6,237 nucleotides of DNA from Candidatus Pelagibacter sp. TMED197. GTDB taxonomy: Bacteria > Pseudomonadota > Alphaproteobacteria > Pelagibacterales > Pelagibacteraceae. Below are positions 1 through 6,237 of the stretch, one piece after another. Every line of letters starts with the position of its first letter. The stretch's first letter is position 1. The stretch is taken from assembly GCA_002169755.1 (NCBI GenBank), contig NHIU01000019.1, forward strand, positions 27,388-33,624, in the 5' to 3' direction. Position numbers and translations under genes: made by a program. The notes under the pieces were generated by a model that saw nothing but the letters and a program-made list of their open reading frames with translations, did no database searches and was not told where the DNA came from.

Positions 1-194
1 TAATTTTAGTTGTTGCGATCTCAATTTCTATAGCTTGTCAGGCTGGAGATTTGTTTTTTTCTTACCTAAAAAGAAAATCATTTTTGAAAGATACTGGAAA
101 TTTATTACCTGGTCATGGAGGTGTTTTAGACAGAATAGATGGTATCTTACTTGGATTGCCAATGGGACTAATAACTTTATTACTCATTAATTAA
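1..194 (+). CDS. cdsA: CDP-diacylglycerol synthase (phosphatidate cytidylyltransferase), C-terminal 63 residues, 5' end outside window
   Basis: This is the end of an integral inner-membrane enzyme that makes CDP-diacylglycerol from phosphatidate and CTP, the precursor of bacterial phospholipids. The reading frame is open from base 3 and stops with TAA at 192-194. The translated tail contains the complete CDP-diacylglycerol synthase signature: SYLKRKSFLKD (partial-protein residues 20-30) followed by PGHGGVLDRID (36-46). The Lys-Asp pair and the DRID acidic residues belong to the metal and nucleotide site in this family. A hydrophobic last helix (about residues 47-62) ends the protein, as is usual. 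Only one base separates its stop from the dxr ATG, and cdsA-dxr is a common proteobacterial gene pair. The start and the N-terminal membrane helices lie upstream of the window. Identification is firm because the signature is intact. Confidence 0.95.
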   Translation, partial: ILVVAISISIACQAGDLFFSYLKRKSFLKDTGNLLPGHGGVLDRIDGILLGLPMGLITLLLIN

Positions 195-195
195 T

Positions 196-1380
196 ATGAA
201 AAAAAAAGTTTCAATTTTAGGTTCTACAGGCTCTATTGGACTAAATTGTTTAAAAATTATAAAAAATTATAATTTTTTTAAAATAAATATTTTAATAGCT
301 AATAAAAATTATCGCTTAATTTGCAAACAAATTAATGAATATAATCCAAATATCTTTATCGTATATGACAAAAAAACTTTTTATAAGGTAAAAAAAAAAT
401 ATAAAAAAAAAAAGATAAAAATTTATAATAGTTTAGATAGTAAAGATTTTTTTTTAACCAAGTCTGATATTACTATAGCTGCTATTCCTGGTATAGTAGG
501 ATTAAAACCAACAATTGAATTTACAAAAACAAGTAAAAAAATTTTAATTGCTAATAAGGAGTCAATTATATGTGGATGGAATTTAATTAAAAATGCGGCT
601 TTTAAAAACAATACTAAGATTATACCTGTGGACTCGGAACATTTTTCAATTATGAAATTATTAGAAAATCACAATATTAATGAAGTAAGAAAAGTATATC
701 TAACTGCTTCAGGCGGTCCTTTTTTTAATGTTCCGCTAGCAAAATTAAATAAAGTTCAACCTCAGGAAGCCTTAAAACATCCTAAATGGAAAATGGGAAA
801 AAAAATATCAATAGACTCCGCTACTATGATGAATAAAATTTTAGAGGTTATTGAGGCTCAAAAGATTTTTTCTCTCAATGAAAAGATTATAGAAATTGTA
901 ATACATCCGCAATCTTTGGTGCATGCCATTGTTGAATTTAAAAATGGTCTATACAAATTTCTATACCATGATACGACGATGATCATCCCGCTGGCAAATG
1001 CGATTTTAGGAAAAAATTTTGATATTAAAAATATTTACAAACCCAAAATGATGACGAACAAAAATCTTTCTTTAAAAGAATTAAATTTTTATAAAGTTGA
1101 AACTAAAAGATATCCAATAATAAAACTCAAAAGCAGACTAAATGAATATAATTCTACCTCTATCATTATTAATGCGGTAAATGAAATATTAGTTGATCAG
1201 TATTTGCAAAAAAAAATAGACTTTACGTCTTTTTATAACTATTTTTTAAAGGTACTGAATGATAGAAATTACAAGAAATATGCTATAAAGATACCTAAAA
1301 ACATAAGTCAAATATTAGAAATAGATCAATGGTCAAAAAAAGTTATAGGCAAGCATTTGAAATTAAAAAGATATGTATAA
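196..1380 (+). CDS. dxr: 1-deoxy-D-xylulose 5-phosphate reductoisomerase (divergent)
   Basis: Cytoplasmic enzyme of the MEP isoprenoid pathway that converts DXP to MEP with NADPH and a divalent metal. The 394 residues are near the usual family length (about 380-400). The N-terminal NADPH fold has GSTGSIG at residues 9-15 and ANKES at 119-123. Metal ligands are D146, E148 (in PVDSEH) and E217. Substrate-binding residues are S172 (TASGGPF), H195 (HPKWKMG loop with W198 and M200), S208, N213 and K214 (DSATMMNK). Spacing between these residues from S172 to E217 equals that of E. coli Dxr. Two usual motifs are altered: the GEPDMR segment reads HDTTMI (258-263), and the glycine-rich stretch before NAANE reads NSTSIIINAVNE (319-330). 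The gene is more A-rich than its neighbours, with A9-A11 runs. The ATG at 196 lies one base after the cdsA stop and places the Rossmann motif correctly; no clear Shine-Dalgarno is visible. The 3' end overlaps bamA by 8 bases. Activity is inferred from the intact catalytic set. Confidence 0.95.
   Translation: MKKKVSILGSTGSIGLNCLKIIKNYNFFKINILIANKNYRLICKQINEYNPNIFIVYDKKTFYKVKKKYKKKKIKIYNSLDSKDFFLTKSDITIAAIPGIVGLKPTIEFTKTSKKILIANKESIICGWNLIKNAAFKNNTKIIPVDSEHFSIMKLLENHNINEVRKVYLTASGGPFFNVPLAKLNKVQPQEALKHPKWKMGKKISIDSATMMNKILEVIEAQKIFSLNEKIIEIVIHPQSLVHAIVEFKNGLYKFLYHDTTMIIPLANAILGKNFDIKNIYKPKMMTNKNLSLKELNFYKVETKRYPIIKLKSRLNEYNSTSIIINAVNEILVDQYLQKKIDFTSFYNYFLKVLNDRNYKKYAIKIPKNISQILEIDQWSKKVIGKHLKLKRYV
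390..413 (+). repeat. Paired poly-A tracts (A10 and A11) inside dxr
   Basis: An A10 run at 390-399 and an A11 run at 403-413 are separated by only three bases and encode the lysine-rich stretch at about residues 66-74 of Dxr. A T9 run follows at 447-455, and an A9 run sits directly after the start codon at 199-207. These are seen directly. Runs of this length are known to favour polymerase slippage, and are also weak points for sequencing; either consequence here is inference. Confidence 0.85.
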
Positions 1381-3604
1381 AATAATTTTAGTAACATTAA
1401 TAAGTATATTTATTTCTTCTTTTTCTAGAGCTGAAATTGTTAAAAAAATTGAAATTATTGGCAATAAAAGAATTAGCTCAGAAACAGTCAAAATTTACGG
1501 GAATATTGAAAAGAACAAAAATTACAGTGATAAAGATTTGAACTCAATTTTAAATGATCTTTACAATACAAATTTTTTCTCAGATGTTAAAATAGAATTA
1601 AAAAATAGTGTTTTAAAAATTAATCTTGTTGAGTACCCAACAATAAATCAATTAATAATTCTTGGAGAACAAAAAAAATCTTTTGTAGATGAAATTGAAA
1701 AAATTATTTTCTTAAAAAAAAATGGATCATTTATTAAAAATAGATTATCTCAAGATATTGAAACAATAAAAAAAGTGTATGGCACAATCGGCTTTAATTT
1801 TGTTAATGTAGAAGCCAAAGTCAGAGAAATTGATAAAAATAATCTTGATTTAATTTTTGAAATTGACAGAGGAAATCAAACTAAAATATCTAAAATTAAA
1901 TTCACAGGTGACAAAAAAATTAGAGAAAAAAGATTAATAGACATTATTGCAAGTGAAGAAGATAAATTTTGGAAAGTAATTTCAAGAAATACAAAATTTA
2001 GTCAAAATTTAGTCAATTTAGATATAAGACTTTTAACAAACTATTATAAATCATTGGGTTATTATGATGTTAACGTTACATCTAATTCTGCAGAATTAAA
2101 AGAAAGCGGAAATGTCGAGTTAACATATTCTATCGATGCTGGGAAAAGATATATAATTAATAAAATTAGCACAAACGTGGATAGCGTTTTTGATAAAAAC
2201 ATTTTTTATCCTTTAAATGAAAAATATAAAAAATATATAGGATCTTATTATTCACCTTTTAAAGTTAAAAAATTATTAGAGGAAATAGATGAAATTATTG
2301 AAAATAATAATATGCAATTTGTTGAACACAATGTTGAAGAAATAATTGAAAATGATGATATTAACATTAAGTTTAATATTTTTGAAGGTGAAAGAGTTCT
2401 TGTTGAGCGTATCAATGTTCTTGGTAACACAATCACTAATGAGGCAGTTATTAGAGCGGAGCTCGAAGTTGATGAGGGTGATCCTTTTACAGAACTAGGA
2501 TTAAATAAATCAGTTTCAAATTTAAAATCTAGAAATATTTTTTCCACTGTAAACTCTAAAGTTAATACAGGATCAAGTTCAGATTTGAAAATTATAAATA
2601 TAAATGTTGAGGAGAAACCTACAGGTGAAATTAGTGCTGGTGCTGGAATTGGTACAAGTGGAGGAAGTATAGTATTTAATGTAAGTGAAAATAATTATTT
2701 AGGAGAGGGAAAAAAAGTTTCATTTGAAACAGATGTTAGTCAAGAGAGTATTAAAGGGAGATTAAACTATACTGATCCAAATTACGATTTTTTGGGCAAT
2801 TCATTTAATTATTATTTAAGCAGTACTGCTAACGATAAACCAGACCAAGGTTACGAAAATACTTTAATCACTGCAGGTGTGGGAACAGCTTTTGAGCAAT
2901 ACAAGGATATATATGCCTCATTGGGTATTTCAGCAAATTATGACGATCTTAAAACCGAGAACTCCGCTTCTGACTCTTTAAAAAAACAAAGCGGTAACTT
3001 TAGCGAGCTTTCTGGAAATTATGGATTTACTTATGACAAAAGAAACAGATCTTTCATGCCAACAGATGGTTCAATAATATCTTTTAACCAAATAGTTCCA
3101 ATTTATGCAGATAAATCTTATTTAGGAAATACTTTGTTATTTAGTTCTTATAATTCTTTAACTGAAGATGTTGTTGGAGCAGCAAAATTTTATGTATCTG
3201 CCGTTAATGGAATAGGTTCAGATGACGTCAGAATAAGTAAAAGAAGATTTTTAAGTTCAAAAAGATTGAGAGGTTTTAAAAGAGGAAAAGTTGGACCAAC
3301 CGATGGAACTGATCATATTGGAGGCAATTATGCATCGTCTTTAAACTTTGAGGCAAATTTACCAAATTTGCTTCCAGAAGCAACAAAAACTGATGTAAGT
3401 CTTTTCTTAGATTTTGGAAATGTGTGGGGAGTTGACTACGACAAATCAATAGGAGAAAGTAATAAAATTAGATCTTCCACTGGAGCCGCTGCAAGTTGGA
3501 TTTCACCTTTAGGACCAATGACTTTTGTTTTATCAAGAAATATAACAAAGGCTGATACAGATGAAACAGAAGGGTTTAATTTTAACTTAGGTACAACATT
3601 TTAA
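1373..3604 (+). CDS. bamA: Outer-membrane protein assembly factor BamA (Omp85 family)
   Basis: Outer-membrane core of the BAM complex, which folds and inserts beta-barrel proteins. The 743 residues are slightly shorter than the E. coli protein (810). A signal peptide (residues 1-20, hydrophobic core then SRA before EIV) is followed by five POTRA domains, estimated from repeating (I/V)xxIxxxGN-like starts and Gly-Tyr/Phe turns: about 22-88, 89-168, 171-258, 259-340 and 341-416. The last begins VERINVLGNT and ends VEEKPTG. The 16-strand barrel spans about 417-743. It carries LRGF at 632-635, the counterpart of the VRGF/Y motif in loop L6, then GGNYASSLNFEANLP, LFLDFGNVW and SPLGPMTF. The protein ends in Phe (NLGTTF), the usual outer-membrane insertion signal. 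The ATG at 1373 overlaps the end of dxr by 8 bases, and it is required to supply the signal peptide. The rseP protease gene that commonly sits between dxr and bamA is absent. Skp, its periplasmic partner chaperone, follows with a TAATG overlap. Confidence 0.97.
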   Translation: MYKIILVTLISIFISSFSRAEIVKKIEIIGNKRISSETVKIYGNIEKNKNYSDKDLNSILNDLYNTNFFSDVKIELKNSVLKINLVEYPTINQLIILGEQKKSFVDEIEKIIFLKKNGSFIKNRLSQDIETIKKVYGTIGFNFVNVEAKVREIDKNNLDLIFEIDRGNQTKISKIKFTGDKKIREKRLIDIIASEEDKFWKVISRNTKFSQNLVNLDIRLLTNYYKSLGYYDVNVTSNSAELKESGNVELTYSIDAGKRYIINKISTNVDSVFDKNIFYPLNEKYKKYIGSYYSPFKVKKLLEEIDEIIENNNMQFVEHNVEEIIENDDINIKFNIFEGERVLVERINVLGNTITNEAVIRAELEVDEGDPFTELGLNKSVSNLKSRNIFSTVNSKVNTGSSSDLKIININVEEKPTGEISAGAGIGTSGGSIVFNVSENNYLGEGKKVSFETDVSQESIKGRLNYTDPNYDFLGNSFNYYLSSTANDKPDQGYENTLITAGVGTAFEQYKDIYASLGISANYDDLKTENSASDSLKKQSGNFSELSGNYGFTYDKRNRSFMPTDGSIISFNQIVPIYADKSYLGNTLLFSSYNSLTEDVVGAAKFYVSAVNGIGSDDVRISKRRFLSSKRLRGFKRGKVGPTDGTDHIGGNYASSLNFEANLPNLLPEATKTDVSLFLDFGNVWGVDYDKSIGESNKIRSSTGAAASWISPLGPMTFVLSRNITKADTDETEGFNFNLGTTF
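1993..2021 (+). repeat. 11-bp direct tandem repeat (about 2.6 copies) inside bamA
   Basis: The unit AAAATTTAGTC occurs at 1993-2003 and 2004-2014 and is followed by a partial copy, AATTTAG, at 2015-2021. It encodes about residues 207-217 of BamA in the third POTRA domain. Because 11 is not a multiple of three, gain or loss of one unit would break the frame. The repeat is seen directly; a function is not implied, and low sequence complexity in an AT-rich gene can explain it. Confidence 0.75.
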
Positions 3605-4134
3605 TGATTATAAAATTTAACAAAAAATTTATTTACTTTTTAGTAATTTTTTTAGTTTTTCAGACTAACATCAAGGCTGATGCCCCGTATTTTGTAGACT
3701 TTAAATTTATTTTAAATAATAGTAAAGCAGGTGGTGATGCACAAAAATATCTTAAGAAAAAATTAACAGATGGTTTTAAAAAAATTAAAGATAAAGAGAA
3801 ATCAATACAAAAAGAAGAACAAGTAATTATTACTCAAAAGAAGGTTTTAAGCGCAGAAGAATACAAAAAAAAGGTGACTGATTTAAGAAACAAAGTATCT
3901 AATTTACAAAAAGAGAGAAATTCTCTTTTGGATGAAGTTGCAAAACAAAGATCTAAAGCTAGAAGTGATCTTTTAAAGGCCCTAAACCCAATTATGTCTA
4001 ATTATATGAAAGAAAAAAATATTAGAATGATCGTTGATAAAAAGAGTATTTTATTAGCTGATGAAAACTTAGATTTGACAAAAGAGATCGTTGAGATTTT
4101 GAACAAAAATTTAAAAACAATCAAGTTAAACTAA
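3604..4134 (+). CDS. skp: Periplasmic chaperone Skp/OmpH family
   Basis: Predicted periplasmic chaperone that holds unfolded outer-membrane proteins on their way to BamA. The 176 residues fit the family (about 160-200). A signal peptide covers about residues 1-25 (Lys-rich start, FIYFLVIFLVF core, cleavage likely after IKA). The mature protein opens with PYFVDFKFILNNSKAG, matching the family's short first strand and the following Ser-x-Ala-Gly turn. A long, highly charged helical region (about 45-125) is rich in Lys and Glu and should form the paired helices of the tentacles. The C-terminal part returns to a strand and helix (IRMIVDKKSILLADENLDLT, then KEIVEILNK), typical of OmpH. Its ATG shares one base with the bamA TAA (TAATG), which suggests translational coupling. 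Sequence conservation in this family is low, so the call rests on architecture plus its place between bamA and lpxD. Confidence 0.9.
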   Translation: MIIKFNKKFIYFLVIFLVFQTNIKADAPYFVDFKFILNNSKAGGDAQKYLKKKLTDGFKKIKDKEKSIQKEEQVIITQKKVLSAEEYKKKVTDLRNKVSNLQKERNSLLDEVAKQRSKARSDLLKALNPIMSNYMKEKNIRMIVDKKSILLADENLDLTKEIVEILNKNLKTIKLN

Positions 4135-4151
4135 CTGATTTTAAAAAGAAG

Positions 4152-5111
4152 GTGACTTTTTTTAAGAAAAAAAATTCTGATAATATAAATAAATTTTTTC
4201 CTAATTTTAATTTAAAAAGAAACTTAAAATTAAATGAGATAAAGACACTAGATAAAGCAAAAAAATTTGATCTTACTTTTTTTGACTCAGTAAAATATAA
4301 AAATTACGCCCTAAACACAAAAGCCTCATATTGTATAACGACTGCCAAGTTAGAAAAATTTCTTCCCGATACAATTCAAAAAATAATAGTAAAAAATGTA
4401 CTTTTTGAATTAGCTAAAGTTCTTAAAACAATATATCCAGACTCAGATATAGATCATCCTGATTCATCATTGAAATTAGGATCTAAATCTAAGTATAAAA
4501 GTGTAAAATTTTGTAACAATGTTTTAATTGGTAAGAACGTCAAAATTGGTAAGAATTCAAGTATAGGACCAAACACAATAATTGAGCATAATGTTGTTAT
4601 TGGAAAAAATTGTATTATTGGTTCAAATGTAGTTTTAAAACAAACGATATTAGGTGATAATGTGGTTATTCAAGATGGTTGTAAAATTGGTGTAAAGGGT
4701 TTTGGCTTTATTCCCTTGAAAGATAAAAATTTTAAATTCCCACATATTGGGAGAGTTTTAATAAACGATAATGTTGAAATTGCTTCTGGCTGTACGATAG
4801 ACAGAGGATCTGTAGATGATACTGAAATAGGAAAAAACACTTATATCGACAACCAAGTGCATATTGCCCATAACGTTAAAATTGGATCTGACTGTATGAT
4901 TGCTGGACAAGTTGGTTTTGCTGGTAGTTCAACTATTGGTAATAATGTTTCAATCGGCGGTCAAGCTGGTATATCTGGACATTTACGAATAGGTAATAAC
5001 GTAAAAATTGGTGGAGGTAGCGGTGTAATTAAAGACATAGATGATAATGAGGTAGTTATGGGTTATCCAGCTATTTCTTTTAAAGAGTTTATAAAAAAAT
5101 GGAAAAAATAA
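4152..5111 (+). CDS. lpxD: UDP-3-O-(3-hydroxyacyl)glucosamine N-acyltransferase LpxD
   Basis: Cytoplasmic enzyme of the Raetz lipid A pathway that adds the N-linked 3-hydroxyacyl chain from acyl-ACP to the UDP-glucosamine intermediate. Residues 1-105 form the N-terminal uridine-binding domain. About 115-295 is a left-handed beta helix built of hexapeptide repeats (for example LIGKNV, KIGKNS, SIGPNT). Family motifs are GFGF (183-186), TIDRGS (215-220) and IDNQVHIAHN (232-241). The catalytic His is H240; a second conserved His lies in SGHL at H277, 37 residues later as in E. coli (H239 and H276). The C-terminal tail is helical. At 319 residues it is a little shorter than E. coli LpxD (341). The start is GTG at 4152. 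The frame is closed upstream by TGA at 4092, and no ATG, GTG or TTG precedes 4152 in frame; an AAGAAGG stretch abuts the codon too closely for a normal Shine-Dalgarno. The 17 bases before it are the largest gap in the window and show no terminator. Confidence 0.96.
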   Translation: MTFFKKKNSDNINKFFPNFNLKRNLKLNEIKTLDKAKKFDLTFFDSVKYKNYALNTKASYCITTAKLEKFLPDTIQKIIVKNVLFELAKVLKTIYPDSDIDHPDSSLKLGSKSKYKSVKFCNNVLIGKNVKIGKNSSIGPNTIIEHNVVIGKNCIIGSNVVLKQTILGDNVVIQDGCKIGVKGFGFIPLKDKNFKFPHIGRVLINDNVEIASGCTIDRGSVDDTEIGKNTYIDNQVHIAHNVKIGSDCMIAGQVGFAGSSTIGNNVSIGGQAGISGHLRIGNNVKIGGGSGVIKDIDDNEVVMGYPAISFKEFIKKWKK

Positions 5112-5112
5112 A

Positions 5113-5568
5113 ATGAGTGAAACTGAAATAGATAAAAAAAAAATTGAAAGCTTATTACCTCATAGAGAGCCTATGCTTTTAATCGACAAATTAATTAAAA
5201 TAATTCCTTTAAAATCGGCAACAGCAATTATGTATGTAAAAAAAAATGCATTCTATGTACAAGGACACTTCCCAAATCAACCAGTAATGCCAGGTGTATT
5301 AATAGTTGAAGCTTTTGGCCAAGCAGCTGCTGCTTTAACTGCTCATGGTATTGATCCAAAAGAATACGCAAATAAATTAGTTTATTTAATGAGCGTAGAA
5401 AAAGCCAGGTTTAGGAATCCAGTTGTTCCAGATTGTGAACTTCACTTAGAAATAGAAGCTATTAGATCACACGGCAGAGTTTGGAAATATAAAGGAACAG
5501 CAAAAGTTAATGAAAAAAGAATGGCAGATGCAGAATGGTCTGCAACAATTGTAGATAGGAAACAATGA
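5113..5568 (+). CDS. fabZ: (3R)-hydroxyacyl-[acyl-carrier-protein] dehydratase FabZ
   Basis: Cytoplasmic hot-dog-fold enzyme of type II fatty acid synthesis that dehydrates (3R)-hydroxyacyl-ACP to trans-2-enoyl-ACP. Its length, 151 residues, equals that of E. coli FabZ. The N-terminal motif LLPHREPMLLID (14-25) is intact. The active-site segment reads GHFPNQPVMPGVLIVEAFGQ (51-70), with catalytic H52 and E66 separated by 14 residues as in E. coli (H54 and E68). GHFPNQP has Asn where many homologues have Gly, a small change outside the catalytic pair. Placement between lpxD and lpxA is the classic arrangement: FabZ competes with both acyltransferases for hydroxyacyl-ACP, so co-expression helps balance phospholipid against lipid A. 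Its ATG comes one base after the lpxD stop, and its TGA overlaps the lpxA ATG in an ATGA junction. Confidence 0.97.
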   Translation: MSETEIDKKKIESLLPHREPMLLIDKLIKIIPLKSATAIMYVKKNAFYVQGHFPNQPVMPGVLIVEAFGQAAAALTAHGIDPKEYANKLVYLMSVEKARFRNPVVPDCELHLEIEAIRSHGRVWKYKGTAKVNEKRMADAEWSATIVDRKQ

Positions 5569-6237
5569 TACATAAATCTAGTGTTATAGATCCAAAAGCA
5601 AAAATTGGAAAAAATGTTAAGATAGGTCCTTTTTGTTACGTAGGACCAAACGTTTCGTTAGATGAAAATGTTGAGTTGATTTCAAATGTTCATATAGAAG
5701 GCAGAACAAAAATTGGCATAGGCACAAAGATTTTTCCGTTTGCTAGTTTAGGTACTCAACCACAAGATTTAAAATATAAAGGTGAAAGAAACAGCTTAGA
5801 TATTGGTAACAATAATTTAATTAGAGAATATGTAACAATTAATCCCGGAACAGAAGGAGGCGGATCTAAAACCTTTATAGGAAATAATTGTTTGTTTATG
5901 ATTTCATCACATATAGCACATGATTGTAAAATAGGTGACAACGTGATTATTGCAAATAATGTTCCTCTAGGAGGACATGTAACAGTAGAGGACAACGTAA
6001 TAATCGGTGGGAACTCTGCGGTACAACAATTTACTAGGATAGGTAGATTAGCAATGATAGGTGGAATGACAGGAGTTTTAAAGGATGTAATACCGTTTGG
6101 TTTATCTATTGGTAACAGAAACTATTTACAAGGATTAAACTTAATTGGATTAAGAAGACAAAAGTATGAAAATCAAAAAATAATAGGTTTAGATAAAGCT
6201 TACAAAGAAATTTTTGCTTCAAAAAATCTTCATGAAA
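5565..6237 (+). CDS. lpxA: UDP-N-acetylglucosamine O-acyltransferase LpxA, 3' end outside window
   Basis: First enzyme of lipid A synthesis, a cytoplasmic trimer that transfers a 3-hydroxyacyl chain from ACP to the 3-OH of UDP-GlcNAc. The window holds 224 residues; E. coli LpxA has 262, so roughly 40 are missing. The ATG overlaps the fabZ TGA (ATGA). Hexapeptide repeats of the left-handed beta helix begin at once (SVIDPKAKIGKNVKIGPF). QDLKYKGE (67-74) matches the substrate loop. The catalytic His is H119 in SSHIAHDC, with H116 and H138 matching E. coli H122 and H144. The position of E. coli H160 is Gln (Q154, in SAVQQF). The hydrocarbon-ruler position, E. coli G173, is G167 (IGGMTG), consistent with a long hydroxyacyl chain. 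N192 and the R197-R198 pair in GLNLIGLRR match E. coli N198 and R204-R205. The C-terminal helical domain starts at about residue 194 and is cut by the window edge. Confidence 0.97.
   Translation, partial: MIHKSSVIDPKAKIGKNVKIGPFCYVGPNVSLDENVELISNVHIEGRTKIGIGTKIFPFASLGTQPQDLKYKGERNSLDIGNNNLIREYVTINPGTEGGGSKTFIGNNCLFMISSHIAHDCKIGDNVIIANNVPLGGHVTVEDNVIIGGNSAVQQFTRIGRLAMIGGMTGVLKDVIPFGLSIGNRNYLQGLNLIGLRRQKYENQKIIGLDKAYKEIFASKNLHE

Noticed and set aside
156..183. Promoter-like pair TTGCCA (156-161) and TATTAC (178-183) with 16-base spacing before dxr
   Set aside because: It lies inside the cdsA coding sequence, the -10 match is only 4 of 6, transcription would begin almost at the dxr ATG, and such matches arise often by chance in AT-rich DNA.
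423..611. 62-codon reverse-strand open frame opposite dxr
   Set aside because: It lies wholly antisense to the well-supported dxr gene, resembles no family I know, and is what a chance frame opposite a K/N/I-rich gene looks like.
2248..2547. 99-codon reverse-strand open frame opposite bamA, Ser-rich and hydrophobic
   Set aside because: Its Ser/Leu/Ile richness mirrors the Glu/Asn/Lys-rich POTRA coding strand. No start context or domain supports it and bamA is certain here.
4143..4161. Short inverted repeat (AAAAAG and CTTTTT) around the lpxD start
   Set aside because: The stem has six pairs with only one G-C, so it would be very weak. The T run is part of the lpxD coding sequence, so it is neither a credible terminator nor a clear regulatory hairpin.
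5756..5995. 79-codon reverse-strand open frame opposite lpxA
   Set aside because: It is antisense to a clear LpxA coding region containing the catalytic His; a chance frame.
4500..6100. Repeated IGxN-like coding pattern in both lpxD and lpxA, suggesting a possible DNA repeat or duplicated gene
   Set aside because: The similarity is the hexapeptide repeat of the left-handed beta-helix fold. The two proteins have distinct family motifs and domains, so this is shared architecture rather than a recent duplication.

Overview
This window is a gap-free stretch of one AT-rich, co-directional operon encoding cell-envelope and isoprenoid functions. The order is cdsA (3' end) - dxr - bamA - skp - lpxD - fabZ - lpxA (5' part), all on the + strand. 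The core order is classic for proteobacteria. The strong A/T bias, K/N/I-rich proteins, near-absence of intergenic DNA and poor Shine-Dalgarno sequences suggest a streamlined alphaproteobacterium, most likely of the SAR11/Pelagibacterales type. That assignment comes from style and protein appearance, not from a search.

Layout: 1-194 is the C-terminal end of CDP-diacylglycerol synthase, carrying the family signature. 196-1380 is DXP reductoisomerase of the MEP isoprenoid pathway. 1373-3604 is the outer-membrane assembly factor BamA and 3604-4134 is the periplasmic chaperone Skp/OmpH. 4152-5111 is LpxD, 5113-5568 is FabZ, and 5565 to the window end is LpxA, truncated by the window edge after 224 residues. 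Junctions are +1 nt, 8 nt overlap, 1 nt overlap, 17 nt gap, +1 nt and 4 nt overlap. This suggests one transcript with translational coupling. No RNA gene, terminator, convincing promoter, mobile element or CRISPR array was seen.

How the genes fit together: FabZ dehydrates 3-hydroxyacyl-ACP, the same intermediates that LpxA and LpxD use to acylate the lipid A precursor, so its place between the two lies at the branch point between phospholipid and lipid A synthesis. CdsA supplies CDP-diacylglycerol for phospholipids. Dxr feeds isoprenoids, including the undecaprenyl carrier. Skp and BamA deliver and insert outer-membrane proteins.

This is a conserved housekeeping region and I found no new system. 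The points worth a second look are: no rseP gene between dxr and bamA; a Dxr that keeps every catalytic residue but has lost several usual substrate-side motifs; an LpxA with Gln where E. coli has conserved His160; long poly-A runs inside dxr; and an out-of-frame 11-bp tandem repeat inside bamA.
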